Assembly (NCBI GenBank): GCA_018333395.1
Contig: JAGXSQ010000002.1
Span: forward strand, 1-25,304
Reading direction: 5' to 3'
From: Dethiobacter sp.
GTDB lineage: Bacteria > Bacillota_D > Dethiobacteria > Dethiobacterales > Dethiobacteraceae
Length of the DNA: 25,304 nucleotides
Shown here: positions 1-8,216 of the stretch, piece by piece
How the letters are laid out: each line of letters starts with the position of its first letter
Position numbering within the stretch: the stretch's first letter is position 1
The notes under the pieces: model-generated
Seen by the model: the letters and a program-made list of their open reading frames with translations, nothing else
What the model was told of the DNA's origin: nothing
Databases searched by the model: none
Made by a program: the position numbers and the translations under genes

Positions 1-19
1 CCCCCCCCCCAGGTAATTT

Positions 20-2644
20 TCAGCGTGTTCCGCTATTTTGCTCCTGCAGCAGCTGGCTGACTTTGGCCAGGGCGCCACTCAGTTCGGCCGCGTTTTTCCC
101 GCCGGCCTGGGCCATATCGGGGCGCCCGCCGCCACCGCCGCCCGTTAGCTTGGCCACTTCGCCGACCAGCCGACCGGCATGGTATCCTGCCTCCACTAGG
201 TCCGGCGTTACCGCCGCTACCAGCAACACCTTGCCTTCGGCGGCAGCGCCAAGGACAATAACCCCGGATGGCAGCTTATGTTTTAGCCTGTCGGCCATCT
301 CCCGCAGTGTTTCCATATTGCCGGCGGAAACGCGGGCGCTGATGACAGGTACGCCTCTTTCTCGGGAAATGCTGTCCAGCAGGCCGTCCACTTCCATGCC
401 GGCTAGCTTCAGCTGCAGGCGCTGGTTCTCCCGCTGCAGCTCCTTATAGTCGCCAAGCAGGCTTTCCAAGCGGTCAGGCAGCTGCTCCGGCTGGGCCTTC
501 AGCTGAGCAGCAGCCGACTCCAGCAGCTGGGTACGCCCATTTAGAAAACTATACGCGCCAGCGCCGGTCAGGGCTTCGATGCGGCGCAGACCCGCGCCGA
601 TACCTGCTTCAGAGATGATTTTAAACAAGCCCACTTCACCTGTAGTAGCCACGTGTGTGCCTCCGCACAGTTCTGTGCTGAAACCACCCAGCCGTATCAT
701 GCGTACGTCGTGGCCATACTTTTCTTCAAAGAGCGCGATCGCTCCACTTTCCTGTGCTTCTTCCAGGCTAGCAGTAAACGAATGAACTGGGATGTTTTCC
801 CAGATTTTTTCGGTGACCATACGCTCCACTTCACTTAGTTGCTCCGGAGAAAGAGCACTTAAGTGAGTAAAGTCAAAGCGCAGGCGCTCTGCTGTCACCA
901 GAGAGCCTGCCTGCCGAACGTGCTCCCCTAACAGCTCGCGCAGGGCGCTGTGCAGCAGGTGGGTGGCGGTATGGTTGCGGCAGACAGCACTACGGCGGGG
1001 GGAATGTACACTGGCCTCCGCCAGTTCACCCTCACTGATGGCCCCATGGCTGACGCGGCCGCGGTGAACTATCTGCTCCTGCGGCGTCATCACCGTCTCC
1101 AAGACCTCTACCACGCCGCCCGCCGTAACGATATTGCCTGTGTCGCCGACTTGGCCGCCTTTCTCACCATAAAAAGGTGTCTGGCCTAAAAGGACTTCTA
1201 CCTCATCCCCGGCAGTGGCCGTGCCGACCTTTTCCCCGTGGCGCAAGATGGCCAAAATCTCTGCTTCGGCCTGCAGCTGGTCGTAGCCTACAAACCCGGT
1301 CGTTAGCTGGCGGATTTCCTGCCAGTGTTCTTCCCGCGCAGCGGTAGTGGCACTGCGGGCGCCGCGGGCACGTTCGCGCTGCGCGGCCATGGCGGCCTGA
1401 AAGTTTTCCATGTCTAGCACGAGCTGGTTTTCAGCCAGAATCTCTCGGGTTAGTTCCACGGGGAAGCCGTACGTGTCGTACAGTTTAAAGGCGGCCTCTC
1501 CCGAGAGGACACCACGCTTGCCAAGCTGCCAGATCAGTTCATTTAGAATTTTGGTTCCCTGCTCCAAAGTTTCGTGGAAACGCTCTTCCTCAATCTGTAC
1601 AACCTTGGCCACGAACTCGCGGCTTCTGATGAGTTCAGGGTAAGTCTCGCCGTATTGGTCGCTGACGATTTCTACCGCCCGGTGCAGAAAGGGACTGTTT
1701 TGTCCAAGTAATTTGCCATGGCGTACAGCGCGACGCAGCAGACGGCGCAGGACATAGCCGCGTCCCTCATTGCTCGGCAAGATACCGTCGGCGATCAGGA
1801 AGGACGTGCCGCGCAGGTGCTCGGTGATGATGCGCAGGGAGACATCTTTTGTCTCCTCCTTGTTGTAAGGGACACCGGTGACTGCCGCAAAGTGATGCAG
1901 CAACGGGCTCACCGTGTCAATCTCAAAAAGGTTGTTAACCCCCTGCAGGACCACGGCCAGCCGTTCCAGGCCAGCACCGGTATCAATGTTTTTCTGGGCC
2001 AGCGGTTCGTAATGACCTTCAGCGGTTCGGTTGAACTGCGTAAAGACCAAATTCCAGATTTCCAGAAAACGGTCGCAGTCACATCCTACTTCACAGTTGG
2101 GCCGACCGCAGCCGCGTTTTGCCCCCAAGTCGTAATAGATTTCCGAGCAGGGGCCGCAGGGGCCCTCACCAATCTCCCAGAAGTTGTCGGCTTTGCCGAG
2201 GCGAAAAATCCGGTCGGGGGGCAGGCCAATTTTTTTGTGCCAGATGCCGTAAGCCTCGTCATCCTCTTCATAGACGCTGACATAGAGCTTGTCCTCCGGC
2301 AGCTTGTAGCCGGCCGTCACCAGTTCCCAGGCCCAGGTAATTGCTTCTTCCTTAAAGTAGTCACCGAAAGAAAAATTGCCCAGCATCTCAAAGAAGGTGG
2401 CGTGTCTGGAAGTGCGACCTACCTTGTCGATATCGGGCGTACGCACACATTTCTGACAGGTGGCCAAGCGAGGGAGGGGAGGTGTCTTCTCGCCGGTGAA
2501 GTAAGGCTTCAAAGGAGCCATGCCGGCCCCGATTAAGAGCAGCGATGGGTCGTTGTTGGGAATCAGCGAAAAGCTAGGCAACACCAGATGTCCCTGCCGC
2601 TGGAAATAATCAAGAAAAACAGCACGAATCTCTTTAGACAGCAA
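20..2644 (-). CDS. alaS: Alanyl-tRNA synthetase
   Basis: Charges tRNA-Ala with alanine in the cytoplasm and edits mischarged Ser/Gly-tRNA. The 874-residue length is normal for the family. The class II catalytic domain is at the N-terminus. The editing-domain zinc/active-site motifs HTATH (residues 558-562) and CGGTH (660-664) are intact. The C-terminal DHHA1 domain ends with the usual glycine-rich stretch followed by RPDMAQAGG near residue 840. The start is a TTG at 2644, chosen because a run of G (GGGGGG) lies 6 nt upstream as a Shine-Dalgarno sequence and the protein begins in register with the family (LSKEIRAVFLDYF). It has its own consensus promoter in the 57-bp gap behind the permease gene. 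Many Firmicutes alaS genes have a T-box leader; the leader here is only about 25 nt, too short for one. Identification is certain; the start is very likely. Confidence 0.98.
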   Translation of the reverse strand: MLSKEIRAVFLDYFQRQGHLVLPSFSLIPNNDPSLLLIGAGMAPLKPYFTGEKTPPLPRLATCQKCVRTPDIDKVGRTSRHATFFEMLGNFSFGDYFKEEAITWAWELVTAGYKLPEDKLYVSVYEEDDEAYGIWHKKIGLPPDRIFRLGKADNFWEIGEGPCGPCSEIYYDLGAKRGCGRPNCEVGCDCDRFLEIWNLVFTQFNRTAEGHYEPLAQKNIDTGAGLERLAVVLQGVNNLFEIDTVSPLLHHFAAVTGVPYNKEETKDVSLRIITEHLRGTSFLIADGILPSNEGRGYVLRRLLRRAVRHGKLLGQNSPFLHRAVEIVSDQYGETYPELIRSREFVAKVVQIEEERFHETLEQGTKILNELIWQLGKRGVLSGEAAFKLYDTYGFPVELTREILAENQLVLDMENFQAAMAAQRERARGARSATTAAREEHWQEIRQLTTGFVGYDQLQAEAEILAILRHGEKVGTATAGDEVEVLLGQTPFYGEKGGQVGDTGNIVTAGGVVEVLETVMTPQEQIVHRGRVSHGAISEGELAEASVHSPRRSAVCRNHTATHLLHSALRELLGEHVRQAGSLVTAERLRFDFTHLSALSPEQLSEVERMVTEKIWENIPVHSFTASLEEAQESGAIALFEEKYGHDVRMIRLGGFSTELCGGTHVATTGEVGLFKIISEAGIGAGLRRIEALTGAGAYSFLNGRTQLLESAAAQLKAQPEQLPDRLESLLGDYKELQRENQRLQLKLAGMEVDGLLDSISRERGVPVISARVSAGNMETLREMADRLKHKLPSGVIVLGAAAEGKVLLVAAVTPDLVEAGYHAGRLVGEVAKLTGGGGGGRPDMAQAGGKNAAELSGALAKVSQLLQEQNSGTR

Positions 2645-2676
2645 AACAAGCCCCCCCTGCTTCTATTTCAAAGTCC

Positions 2677-2705
2677 ATTATATAGTCCAAGATATGGCAT
2701 GTCAA
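2677..2705 (-). promoter_or_regulatory. Consensus sigma-A promoter of alaS
   Basis: On the minus strand TTGACA (2700-2705) and TATAAT (2677-2682) are both perfect and separated by 17 bp. Transcription would start near 2670, giving a leader of about 25 nt to the TTG of alaS. The -35 element overlaps the TGA stop of the upstream permease gene. Confidence 0.85.
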
Positions 2706-3775
2706 CGCTTAACAGACACCTGCTGCAGGCCTGCTGCGTGTCGCAGGAGAATACGTAGCGTGGCCGCAAGCGGCACCCCCATAATCAACCCCACCAAGCC
2801 AAACAACTGTCCTCCCAATAGCAGGGCGAGAACGACGAGGAGCGGGTGCAGACCCAGGCTTCTGCCGAGAATCTGCGGCGAGATTAACTGACTATCGAGC
2901 TGCTGAATCGCCACCATAACCGCAACTACCTTCAGGGCCTGCGCCGGAGAGTCGAGCAACGCGATAAGCACAGCGGGCAGCGCGCCAATCAGCGGGCCAA
3001 AATAAGGGATGATGTTGGTGATGCCGTAAATAAGACCAAGAATCAGAGCAAAGTCCACACCCAGCAGGCGTAGGCCGAGATAGGTAAGAAAACCCACCAA
3101 AAAACAAATCAACAGCACTCCACGGAGATAAGCACCGAGCGCAGCGTCAATTTCGCTTCCGGCCACCATAACACGCTGGCGGTATCTGGCAGGGAAAAGC
3201 AACACAAGGGAGCGCTTGAGGTGTTCCATATCACGCAGGAAGTAATAGACGAGCAGTGGAACAAGCAAAAGAACAAAGAAATGTGAAAAGATGCCGAGAA
3301 GCGTGCCGGTGACCCTCTCTAACAGAAGTTGCAGACCACGCTGAAGCAGCAGGATGTTTTCATCAAGCGCCACCCGCAGACTATCCGGCAGGTTGACGCG
3401 CCGGTAATCGGAGTACAGGTGGCTGATAAGCGCCTGCGCCCGTTCTGTGTATTCGGGAATTCTCTCCCCCAGTTTCTGCAGTTCCGTCACCAGGCCGGGA
3501 ATGGTCCAAACACCAGCCAGAAAAACCAAAGCAAAAAAAATGGCATAAAGCAAGACAATAGCCAAGACCCGCGAGACGCGGCGCCTTTCAAACAAAACGA
3601 CGAGCGGATTTAGAATATAGGCAATGACAATGGCCAGCAGGAAGGGTTCCAGAACCACAAGCAGCGGTGCGGCAACCCGCAAAAGCCAAGGAAGAAAAAA
3701 AAACGCGACAATGACCACTGCTCCCAAAACGCCATAGCGCCAGGACTTGTGCTGGAAATTAAAGTACCGCTCCAC
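2702..3775 (-). CDS. AI-2E family transporter (YtvI/PerM-like permease)
   Basis: Integral membrane protein of the AI-2E transporter superfamily (357 residues, normal length). Members export or exchange small solutes such as autoinducer-2 or Na+/H+; the substrate here cannot be told. Two to three hydrophobic helices lie in the first 90 residues, followed by an amphipathic central segment with the family's charged stretch (about 90-150). A C-terminal block of helices contains the characteristic GITNIIPYFGPLIGALPA motif (about 250-267) and a QLDSQLISPQILG segment. It starts at GTG 3775 behind a G-rich Shine-Dalgarno-like stretch. In clostridial genomes this gene commonly sits next to alaS, as here. 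It follows the zinc-ribbon gene by 73 bp with no terminator seen between them. The family is certain; the substrate is unknown. Confidence 0.92.
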   Translation of the reverse strand: MERYFNFQHKSWRYGVLGAVVIVAFFFLPWLLRVAAPLLVVLEPFLLAIVIAYILNPLVVLFERRRVSRVLAIVLLYAIFFALVFLAGVWTIPGLVTELQKLGERIPEYTERAQALISHLYSDYRRVNLPDSLRVALDENILLLQRGLQLLLERVTGTLLGIFSHFFVLLLVPLLVYYFLRDMEHLKRSLVLLFPARYRQRVMVAGSEIDAALGAYLRGVLLICFLVGFLTYLGLRLLGVDFALILGLIYGITNIIPYFGPLIGALPAVLIALLDSPAQALKVVAVMVAIQQLDSQLISPQILGRSLGLHPLLVVLALLLGGQLFGLVGLIMGVPLAATLRILLRHAAGLQQVSVKR

Positions 3776-3848
3776 CGCCCCACCCCCGTTAACCCTCTTT
3801 GCCTACAGTCTCTGTACAGAATATGCGCTGGCCGACTGGAGCAGCACG

Positions 3849-4040
3849 TCAGAGGCTGAGCTCCTGCCGGTCTGTGCCGGTTTCACCGCCCAGCGCTACC
3901 AGCGTTCCTTCCTCGTCAACATAGTAAGCTGTAAAACCGTGGTCACCGTTCCTGGAGAATTCCAGCAGGCAGTTCCAGCAGTAATACTGATCAGTACCCA
4001 CTTTGCCAGTATCTATGCCAGCACATACAGGACAACGCAT
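3849..4040 (-). CDS. Small zinc-ribbon protein of unknown function
   Basis: A 63-residue protein with two CxxC knuckles, C3-P-V-C6 and C21-W-N-C24, spaced as in a zinc ribbon, followed by an aromatic/acidic segment and a polar tail. It is probably cytoplasmic. ATG 4040 was chosen because AAGGTGAGG lies a few bases upstream and the first CxxC follows at once; an upstream in-frame start at 4091 lacks a site and adds a non-conserved-looking tail. It lies between the CoA-binding protein gene and the permease gene on the same strand. I do not recognise a named family. Roles such as nucleic-acid binding or a metal-sensing adaptor are only guesses from the fold. Confidence 0.75.
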   Translation of the reverse strand: MRCPVCAGIDTGKVGTDQYYCWNCLLEFSRNGDHGFTAYYVDEEGTLVALGGETGTDRQELSL

Positions 4041-4055
4041 GCCCTCACCTTCTTT

Positions 4056-4082
4056 TCTATAGCATTCGGCGCCTTTTGTCAA
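4056..4082 (-). promoter_or_regulatory. Possible promoter of the zinc-ribbon gene
   Basis: On the minus strand a perfect TTGACA (4077-4082) is followed by TATAGA (4056-4061) with a 15-bp spacer, which is shorter than ideal. A TAGAAA offset by 2 bp gives 17 bp but a poorer -10. It lies just upstream of the ribosome binding site, so the leader would be very short. Confidence 0.35.
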
Positions 4083-4168
4083 TCGAACCAAGGTAATTGT
4101 TTCGCCGCCGGCGCCGTTCCCGTTATTATGGCCGATACGTGACCTGCTTATGCAGTTGTCGGCTCATT

Positions 4169-4555
4169 CTAACGAAGCTTCCGCAGCTCCATCAGTACGC
4201 AGCCCTGCAACACTTCCATCTCATGTTCCCTGAGCAAATCAAGCGCCGCCGGAGATTCAGAACCCGGTTGTAGCCAGGCATACCTGATACCGTTTTGGGC
4301 ACATTCTGGAACCATATTCAATGTCACGGCCGGCGGCACCACAAAGTTGACTACCTCCGGCTTCTGCGGCAAAGCAGACAGCTCCTTGTAGACCTTCTCG
4401 CCTTCCAGTTCATTGAGCTTAGGATTGATTCCGTAAACAGTATAGCCTGCTTTTTTGAGCTTGACGTAGACTTTATAGCCAAATTTGCTTTTATCGGCGG
4501 AAACGCCGACGACGGCCCATATTTTCCTGTCCAGCATCTGTTTTACAGCAGACAA
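4169..4555 (-). CDS. CoA-binding domain protein (YccU-like)
   Basis: A 128-residue single-domain Rossmann protein of the CoA-binding family (YccU-like), related to the nucleotide/CoA-binding domain of succinyl-CoA synthetase alpha. The N-terminus has the glycine-containing strand-loop AVVGVSADKSKFGYKVY (about 14-30). The middle has the NPKL and EVVNFVVPP segments and the C-terminus a conserved CVLMEL cysteine segment. Members are thought to bind CoA or to protect protein thiols with it; no reaction is established. TTG 4555 is preceded by AAGGAG at 8 nt spacing, which decides the start. It lies downstream of typA but behind the typA terminator, so it may depend on readthrough or on a promoter I did not find. 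Confidence 0.88.
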   Translation of the reverse strand: MSAVKQMLDRKIWAVVGVSADKSKFGYKVYVKLKKAGYTVYGINPKLNELEGEKVYKELSALPQKPEVVNFVVPPAVTLNMVPECAQNGIRYAWLQPGSESPAALDLLREHEMEVLQGCVLMELRKLR

Positions 4556-4624
4556 TCCAACCGCTCCTTCTAACGTAATAGAAGCCTTTCATCCTCTCCC
4601 CACACAGCTGCAGCTAAAGAACCT

Positions 4625-4644
4625 AAAAAACAGCGACCCGCTGT
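4625..4644 (-). terminator. Intrinsic terminator of typA
   Basis: On the minus strand ACAGCG (4639-4644), a 3-nt loop and CGCTGT (4630-4635) form a 6-bp stem followed directly by a run of six T. It lies 18 nt after the typA stop codon. Confidence 0.8.
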
Positions 4645-4661
4645 CGTTGCTTTAACTTAAG

Positions 4662-6479
4662 CTACTGTGCTGAAGCCTGCTTTTTATTGAACCGGTCGCG
4701 GTCATGTTTTTTTAGCATCTTTTTACGCAGACGTACGCTCTCTGGAGTTACTTCCACCAGTTCGTCATCGGCAATAAACTCGATGGCCTCCTCCAGGCTG
4801 AGGAAGCGCTGCTCCTTCAGACGGATAGCTTCTTCAGCATTAGAAGAGCGGATATTGGTAAGGTGTTTCTTTTTGCAGACATTTACTTCCAGGTCGTATT
4901 CCCGGGAGTTCTGCCCAACAATCATGCCTTCGTATACTTTCGTCCCTGGTCCGACAAACAGCAGGCCACGTCCTTCTGCAGCGTGGAGACCGTAAGCGGT
5001 CGTCTCACCTTCTTCAAAAGCAATCAGCGCACCCTGATACCGGAAGGGGATTTCACCCCTATGCGGCTGGTAACAGTCAAAAAAATGATTCAAGGTGCCT
5101 CTGCCACGGGTCTCTGTCAGGAATTCAGAGCGAAAGCCGAACAAGCCGCGGGCAGGAATACGAAACTCCAGACGAACCCGTCCCTCACCGGCAGAGGCCA
5201 TATTAAGCATCTCTGCTTTACGCTTGCTCATGCTTTCTAGGACGCTGCCGGTATTCTCCTCCGGCAACTCTAGGAGCAGGTGTTCCACAGGCTCTTGAAG
5301 CTGGCCGTCGATGTTTTTTAAAATAACCTCCGGCTTGCTTACCTGCAGTTCAAAGCCCTCGCGGCGCATAGTTTCGATCAGTATGGACAAGTGCAGTTCT
5401 CCCCGGCCGGCTACCAGAAAACAGTCCGAGCTATCTGTTTCTTCCATACGCAAAGACACATTCGTGTCCAGTTCACGCAGCAGTCTCTCACGGATTTTGC
5501 GTGAAGTGACATGTTGGCCTTCGCAGCCAGCAAAGGGGCTGTTGTTGACCAAAAAGTTCATGGTCAGCGTTGGTTCATCTACAGCAGTAACAGGAAGCTG
5601 TTCTGGCGTCTCTGTGTGACAGATTGTTTCCCCGATACCAAAATTATCTAATCCGGCGATGGCTATAATATCTCCGGTGGCAGCTTCCTTGGTCTCCGTT
5701 TTTTTCAGGCCGTCAAAGACAAAAATCTTCTCTACTTTGCCCCTGTCCATACTGCCATCGGCGTGGATAACAGCAACACTCTCACCTGCTGAAAGAGTAC
5801 CCCTGCTTACACGGCCGATAGCATACCTGCCCAAGTAGGTATCATGAGCAATATTGGCGATGAGCATCTGGAACGGAGCCGAACTATCGCCGGAAGGACT
5901 GGGTACATGTCTCACAATTGTATCAAAAAGTGGCTCCAGTGAAGCTGTAATTTCATCAGGCTCATATCCGGACACACCACCGCGGGCGGACACGTAAACT
6001 ACCGGGAAATCCAACTGCTTATCATCCGCCCCAAGCTCCGCAAATAAGTCAAAGACCAAATCGACTACTTCGTATGCCCGGGCATCAGCACGATCGATTT
6101 TGTTCACGACTACTATCGGACGCAGGGCGAGTTCCAATGCTTTACGCAGGACGAACCTTGTCTGCGGCATCGGTCCCTCAAAGGCATCCACAACTAGCAG
6201 GGCTCCGTCCACCATAGACAAGGCCCGCTCTACTTCCCCCCCAAAATCAGCATGCCCGGGAGTATCAACTATATTTATTTTCGTGCTGTGGTAGGTCACG
6301 GCTGTGTTCTTGGCCAGAATTGTAATGCCTCTCTCACGTTCTAGAGCGCCCGAATCAAGCACGCGTTCCGCTACCGTTTCGTTGCTACGAAAAATACCGC
6401 TCTGATGTAACATTTTATCGACGAGCGTCGTCTTGCCGTGATCGACGTGAGCGATGATCGCCAAGTTTCTTATCTCCAT
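4662..6479 (-). CDS. typA: Ribosome-associated translational GTPase TypA/BipA
   Basis: A 605-residue translational GTPase that binds the 70S ribosome in the factor site and supports 50S assembly and stress growth. G1 is AHVDHGKT (residues 10-17), G3 is DTPGHADFG and G4 is NKID. The EF-G-like domain II and the TypA-specific C-terminal domain ([20 protein letters not shown]; ending near DRFNKKQ) are complete. An in-frame codon at 6503 would add eight residues, but ATG 6479 has AAGGGGG 9 nt upstream and matches the family N-terminus ([17 protein letters not shown]), so it is used here. The gene has its own promoter and terminator and so appears monocistronic. Confidence 0.97.
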   Translation of the reverse strand: MEIRNLAIIAHVDHGKTTLVDKMLHQSGIFRSNETVAERVLDSGALERERGITILAKNTAVTYHSTKINIVDTPGHADFGGEVERALSMVDGALLVVDAFEGPMPQTRFVLRKALELALRPIVVVNKIDRADARAYEVVDLVFDLFAELGADDKQLDFPVVYVSARGGVSGYEPDEITASLEPLFDTIVRHVPSPSGDSSAPFQMLIANIAHDTYLGRYAIGRVSRGTLSAGESVAVIHADGSMDRGKVEKIFVFDGLKKTETKEAATGDIIAIAGLDNFGIGETICHTETPEQLPVTAVDEPTLTMNFLVNNSPFAGCEGQHVTSRKIRERLLRELDTNVSLRMEETDSSDCFLVAGRGELHLSILIETMRREGFELQVSKPEVILKNIDGQLQEPVEHLLLELPEENTGSVLESMSKRKAEMLNMASAGEGRVRLEFRIPARGLFGFRSEFLTETRGRGTLNHFFDCYQPHRGEIPFRYQGALIAFEEGETTAYGLHAAEGRGLLFVGPGTKVYEGMIVGQNSREYDLEVNVCKKKHLTNIRSSNAEEAIRLKEQRFLSLEEAIEFIADDELVEVTPESVRLRKKMLKKHDRDRFNKKQASAQ

Positions 6480-6509
6480 TAATTGTAGCCCCCTTAAAAA
6501 CACCCCTCA

Positions 6510-6538
6510 AGTATACCAGCTTATCACACCATTAACAA
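6510..6538 (-). promoter_or_regulatory. Promoter of typA
   Basis: On the minus strand TTGTTA (6533-6538), a 17-bp spacer and TATACT (6510-6515). The matches to the sigma-A consensus are 4/6 and 5/6. It lies about 30 bp upstream of the typA start and after the DUF502 gene stop. Confidence 0.7.
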
Positions 6539-6579
6539 CTTGTTTCGAAACCGCGAAACCGATGTGAACGGACTGTGAT

Positions 6580-7182
6580 TTAGCGACCATTTTTCCTGGG
6601 CCATTCCGGTGTAACAACACCGGCGGAAATAATCAACTTCAGTGCTTCCTCCACCGTCATGCTCAAGGGCACCAGCTCTTCCCTGGAAACAAGCAGCAAG
6701 AATCCGGTCGTAGGGTTGGGGGAGGTGGGAACAAAAACCGGCACCATTTCCCGTGATGTTTTTTCCTGCACCTCAGCTACAGCTTTGCCGGTAACAAACC
6801 CCATGCCATAAATACCTTTGCGCGGGTACTCGATCATGACGACCGACTCGAAGACGTTGCTGCGCTGCAGGGAAAAAGCATCGATGATTTGGCGCACTGC
6901 CAAGTAAATCGTTCTTACGAGCGGGATTTTGACAAACCAACTCTCTAGCATCTTAACCAGCCTGTGGCCGATAACATTAGTGGCCAGCAGTCCAACAAAA
7001 AATATAAGTGCCACAGTGGCCAGGAATCCCAGTCCCGGAACGGTGTGTCCGATGTATAAACGGAGCAGGTTGCCAAGTAACGCATCTACGGCACGAAAGG
7101 TAAGGTTTAGGATATAGACTGTGACTATGGACGGCAACAAGATAATTAGTCCGGTTAAGAATGTTTTGCGTATGATCCTCAT
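6580..7182 (-). CDS. DUF502 family membrane protein
   Basis: A 200-residue protein of the DUF502 family, of unknown function. Two transmembrane helices are visible at about residues 8-30 and 48-72, followed by the conserved soluble part with VFESVVMIEYPRKGIYGMGF (about 111-130) and the PVFVPTSPNPTTGFLLLV segment (about 147-164) diagnostic of the family. The ATG has GAGGAG at good spacing. It starts 21 bp after the nth stop, so the two are probably cotranscribed from the nth promoter. A role in envelope trafficking is sometimes suggested for homologues; nothing in this sequence decides it. Confidence 0.9.
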   Translation of the reverse strand: MRIIRKTFLTGLIILLPSIVTVYILNLTFRAVDALLGNLLRLYIGHTVPGLGFLATVALIFFVGLLATNVIGHRLVKMLESWFVKIPLVRTIYLAVRQIIDAFSLQRSNVFESVVMIEYPRKGIYGMGFVTGKAVAEVQEKTSREMVPVFVPTSPNPTTGFLLLVSREELVPLSMTVEEALKLIISAGVVTPEWPRKNGR

Positions 7183-7203
7183 TTTCTGCTCCTCACAGCA
7201 TTT

Positions 7204-7854
7204 TTATGTTTGCCCTTTGTTTAGGGAACAATACTGGCAGTGGGCGCTTAGCGGGCAAATCGGGCAGCGCGGACGGCGGGCGACACAAAGGTAGCGTCCG
7301 TGCAAAATAAGCCAGTGGTGAGCACTCGACCACTGTTCACGCGGAATGACTCTCGTTAACTGCCGTTCTGCTTCCTCCGGTGTGTGGGCCTTCACCAGTC
7401 CGAGGCGTCCGGCAACCCGGAAAACATGCGTGTCCACAGCCAGAGCGGGGATCCCAAAAGCATTGCTCAAAATCACGTTAGCCGTCTTACGGCCCACCCC
7501 CGGCAGAGACTGCAACTCGGCGCGGGTTTTTGGCACTTGCCCTGCATACTCGTCCCTGACTGTCTGGGCAGCGGCAACCAGATACTTGCTTTTATGGCGG
7601 TAAAGCCCGATACTTTTAATTTCTGCCGCCAGTTGTTCTGCCGTCAATGCGGCCATTTCCGCCGCAGTGGGAAATTTAGCAAACAGCGTTTCCGTTACCT
7701 TATTAACTTGCTTATCGGTAGACTGGGCGGAAAGGACGGTAGCTACCAGCAGCTGCCACGGTGTGGAAAAGCGCAACTCCGTCTGCGGATGAGGATTGCC
7801 TTCCCGGAGGATTTGCAGGATTTTTGACGCCCGCTCTTTGCGTTTCATCGCCAT
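7204..7854 (-). CDS. nth: Endonuclease III, DNA glycosylase/AP lyase
   Basis: Base-excision repair enzyme that removes oxidised pyrimidines and nicks at the resulting abasic site. The helix-hairpin-helix LPGVGRKTAN carries the catalytic lysine K123, and the catalytic aspartate is D141 in AVDTHVFR. A C-terminal C-x6-C-x2-C-x5-C set (CVARRPRCPICPLSAHC) binds the [4Fe-4S] cluster. An ATG at 7881 would add nine residues but has no ribosome binding site and lies almost at the predicted transcription start. ATG 7854 (GGAGG 4 nt upstream) or ATG 7848 (10 nt) is preferred, giving about 216 residues. It is followed by the DUF502 gene in the same transcript. Confidence 0.96.
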   Translation of the reverse strand: MAMKRKERASKILQILREGNPHPQTELRFSTPWQLLVATVLSAQSTDKQVNKVTETLFAKFPTAAEMAALTAEQLAAEIKSIGLYRHKSKYLVAAAQTVRDEYAGQVPKTRAELQSLPGVGRKTANVILSNAFGIPALAVDTHVFRVAGRLGLVKAHTPEEAERQLTRVIPREQWSSAHHWLILHGRYLCVARRPRCPICPLSAHCQYCSLNKGQT

Positions 7855-7889
7855 CTGTCCTCCGTTCGCATGTCCCGCCATTACAAGCT

Positions 7890-7918
7890 AGTGTAGCACT
7901 TCTTTAAGTGGGGGGCAA
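7890..7918 (-). promoter_or_regulatory. Promoter of nth
   Basis: On the minus strand TTGCCC (7913-7918), a 17-bp spacer and TACACT (7890-7895), each 4/6 to consensus. The spacer holds a small inverted repeat (CACTT, 4 nt, AAGTG). A start near 7883 fits the downstream choice of the nth start codon. Confidence 0.5.
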
Positions 7919-7948
7919 GGGAGTAAGTAAGGGATTCTCCTGTTCGTT

Positions 7949-7970
7949 AAAAAAGGCGCCCTAAGGCGCC
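7949..7970 (-). terminator. Intrinsic terminator after glnA
   Basis: On the minus strand GGCGCC (7965-7970), loop TTAG and GGCGCC (7955-7960) form a 6-bp all-GC stem followed by TTTTTT (7949-7954). It ends the glnA transcript about 180 nt after the glnA stop and 42 nt after the possible small membrane ORF, which suggests that the intervening DNA is transcribed with glnA. Confidence 0.85.
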
Positions 7971-8012
7971 CATTTCGACTGGTAATTGACATACGAAACT
8001 CTGGCTCGCTAA

Positions 8013-8216
8013 TCAACACGCTCTGCGGCGCACAAACAGCACCGTCATGCCTGCTAGGACAACAAGCAGTGCCGCCCCAGCGATGTAGTAATTTGTGTAA
8101 TTGGCGGCAGGCTGTTCTGCTTGTGGTAGAGCGTACAGAACGCGCCCGCCGGCTAAAATACCGGCAGGTAGTTGTCGAGTTCCCACTGGTGGACCCTGGT
8201 GCGGTAGTGCGTCCAT
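8013..8216 (-). CDS. Possible small single-pass membrane protein overlapping glnA 3' end
   Basis: An open frame of 67 codons that starts inside glnA (ATG 8216, or GTG 8186) in the -1 frame and continues 140 nt past the glnA stop to a TGA just before the terminator. The part beyond glnA encodes a tail that looks real: LPQAEQPA, then a polar NYTNYY, then a hydrophobic helix ([17 protein letters not shown]) and a basic RRRAC end. That is the layout of a C-terminal membrane anchor or degenerate sortase-type signal. No good ribosome binding site is visible (GGAGG lies 13 nt before the ATG). It may be a true small gene, a relic of a surface protein tail, or chance. I do not assign a function. Confidence 0.35.
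   Translation of the reverse strand: MDALPHQGPPVGTRQLPAGILAGGRVLYALPQAEQPAANYTNYYIAGAALLVVLAGMTVLFVRRRAC

Noticed and set aside
1..19. Run of ten C at the window edge, after the alaS stop
   Set aside because: It is only a short homopolymer at the edge; without the flanking DNA nothing can be said about a terminator, a phase-variable tract or an assembly edge.
1718..2536. 272-codon open frame on the plus strand
   Set aside because: It is fully antisense to alaS, whose motifs are intact, and its product has no recognisable domain; it is a GC-rich shadow frame.
2645..2701. T-box riboswitch ahead of alaS
   Set aside because: The predicted leader is about 25 nt and contains no T-box sequence or antiterminator.
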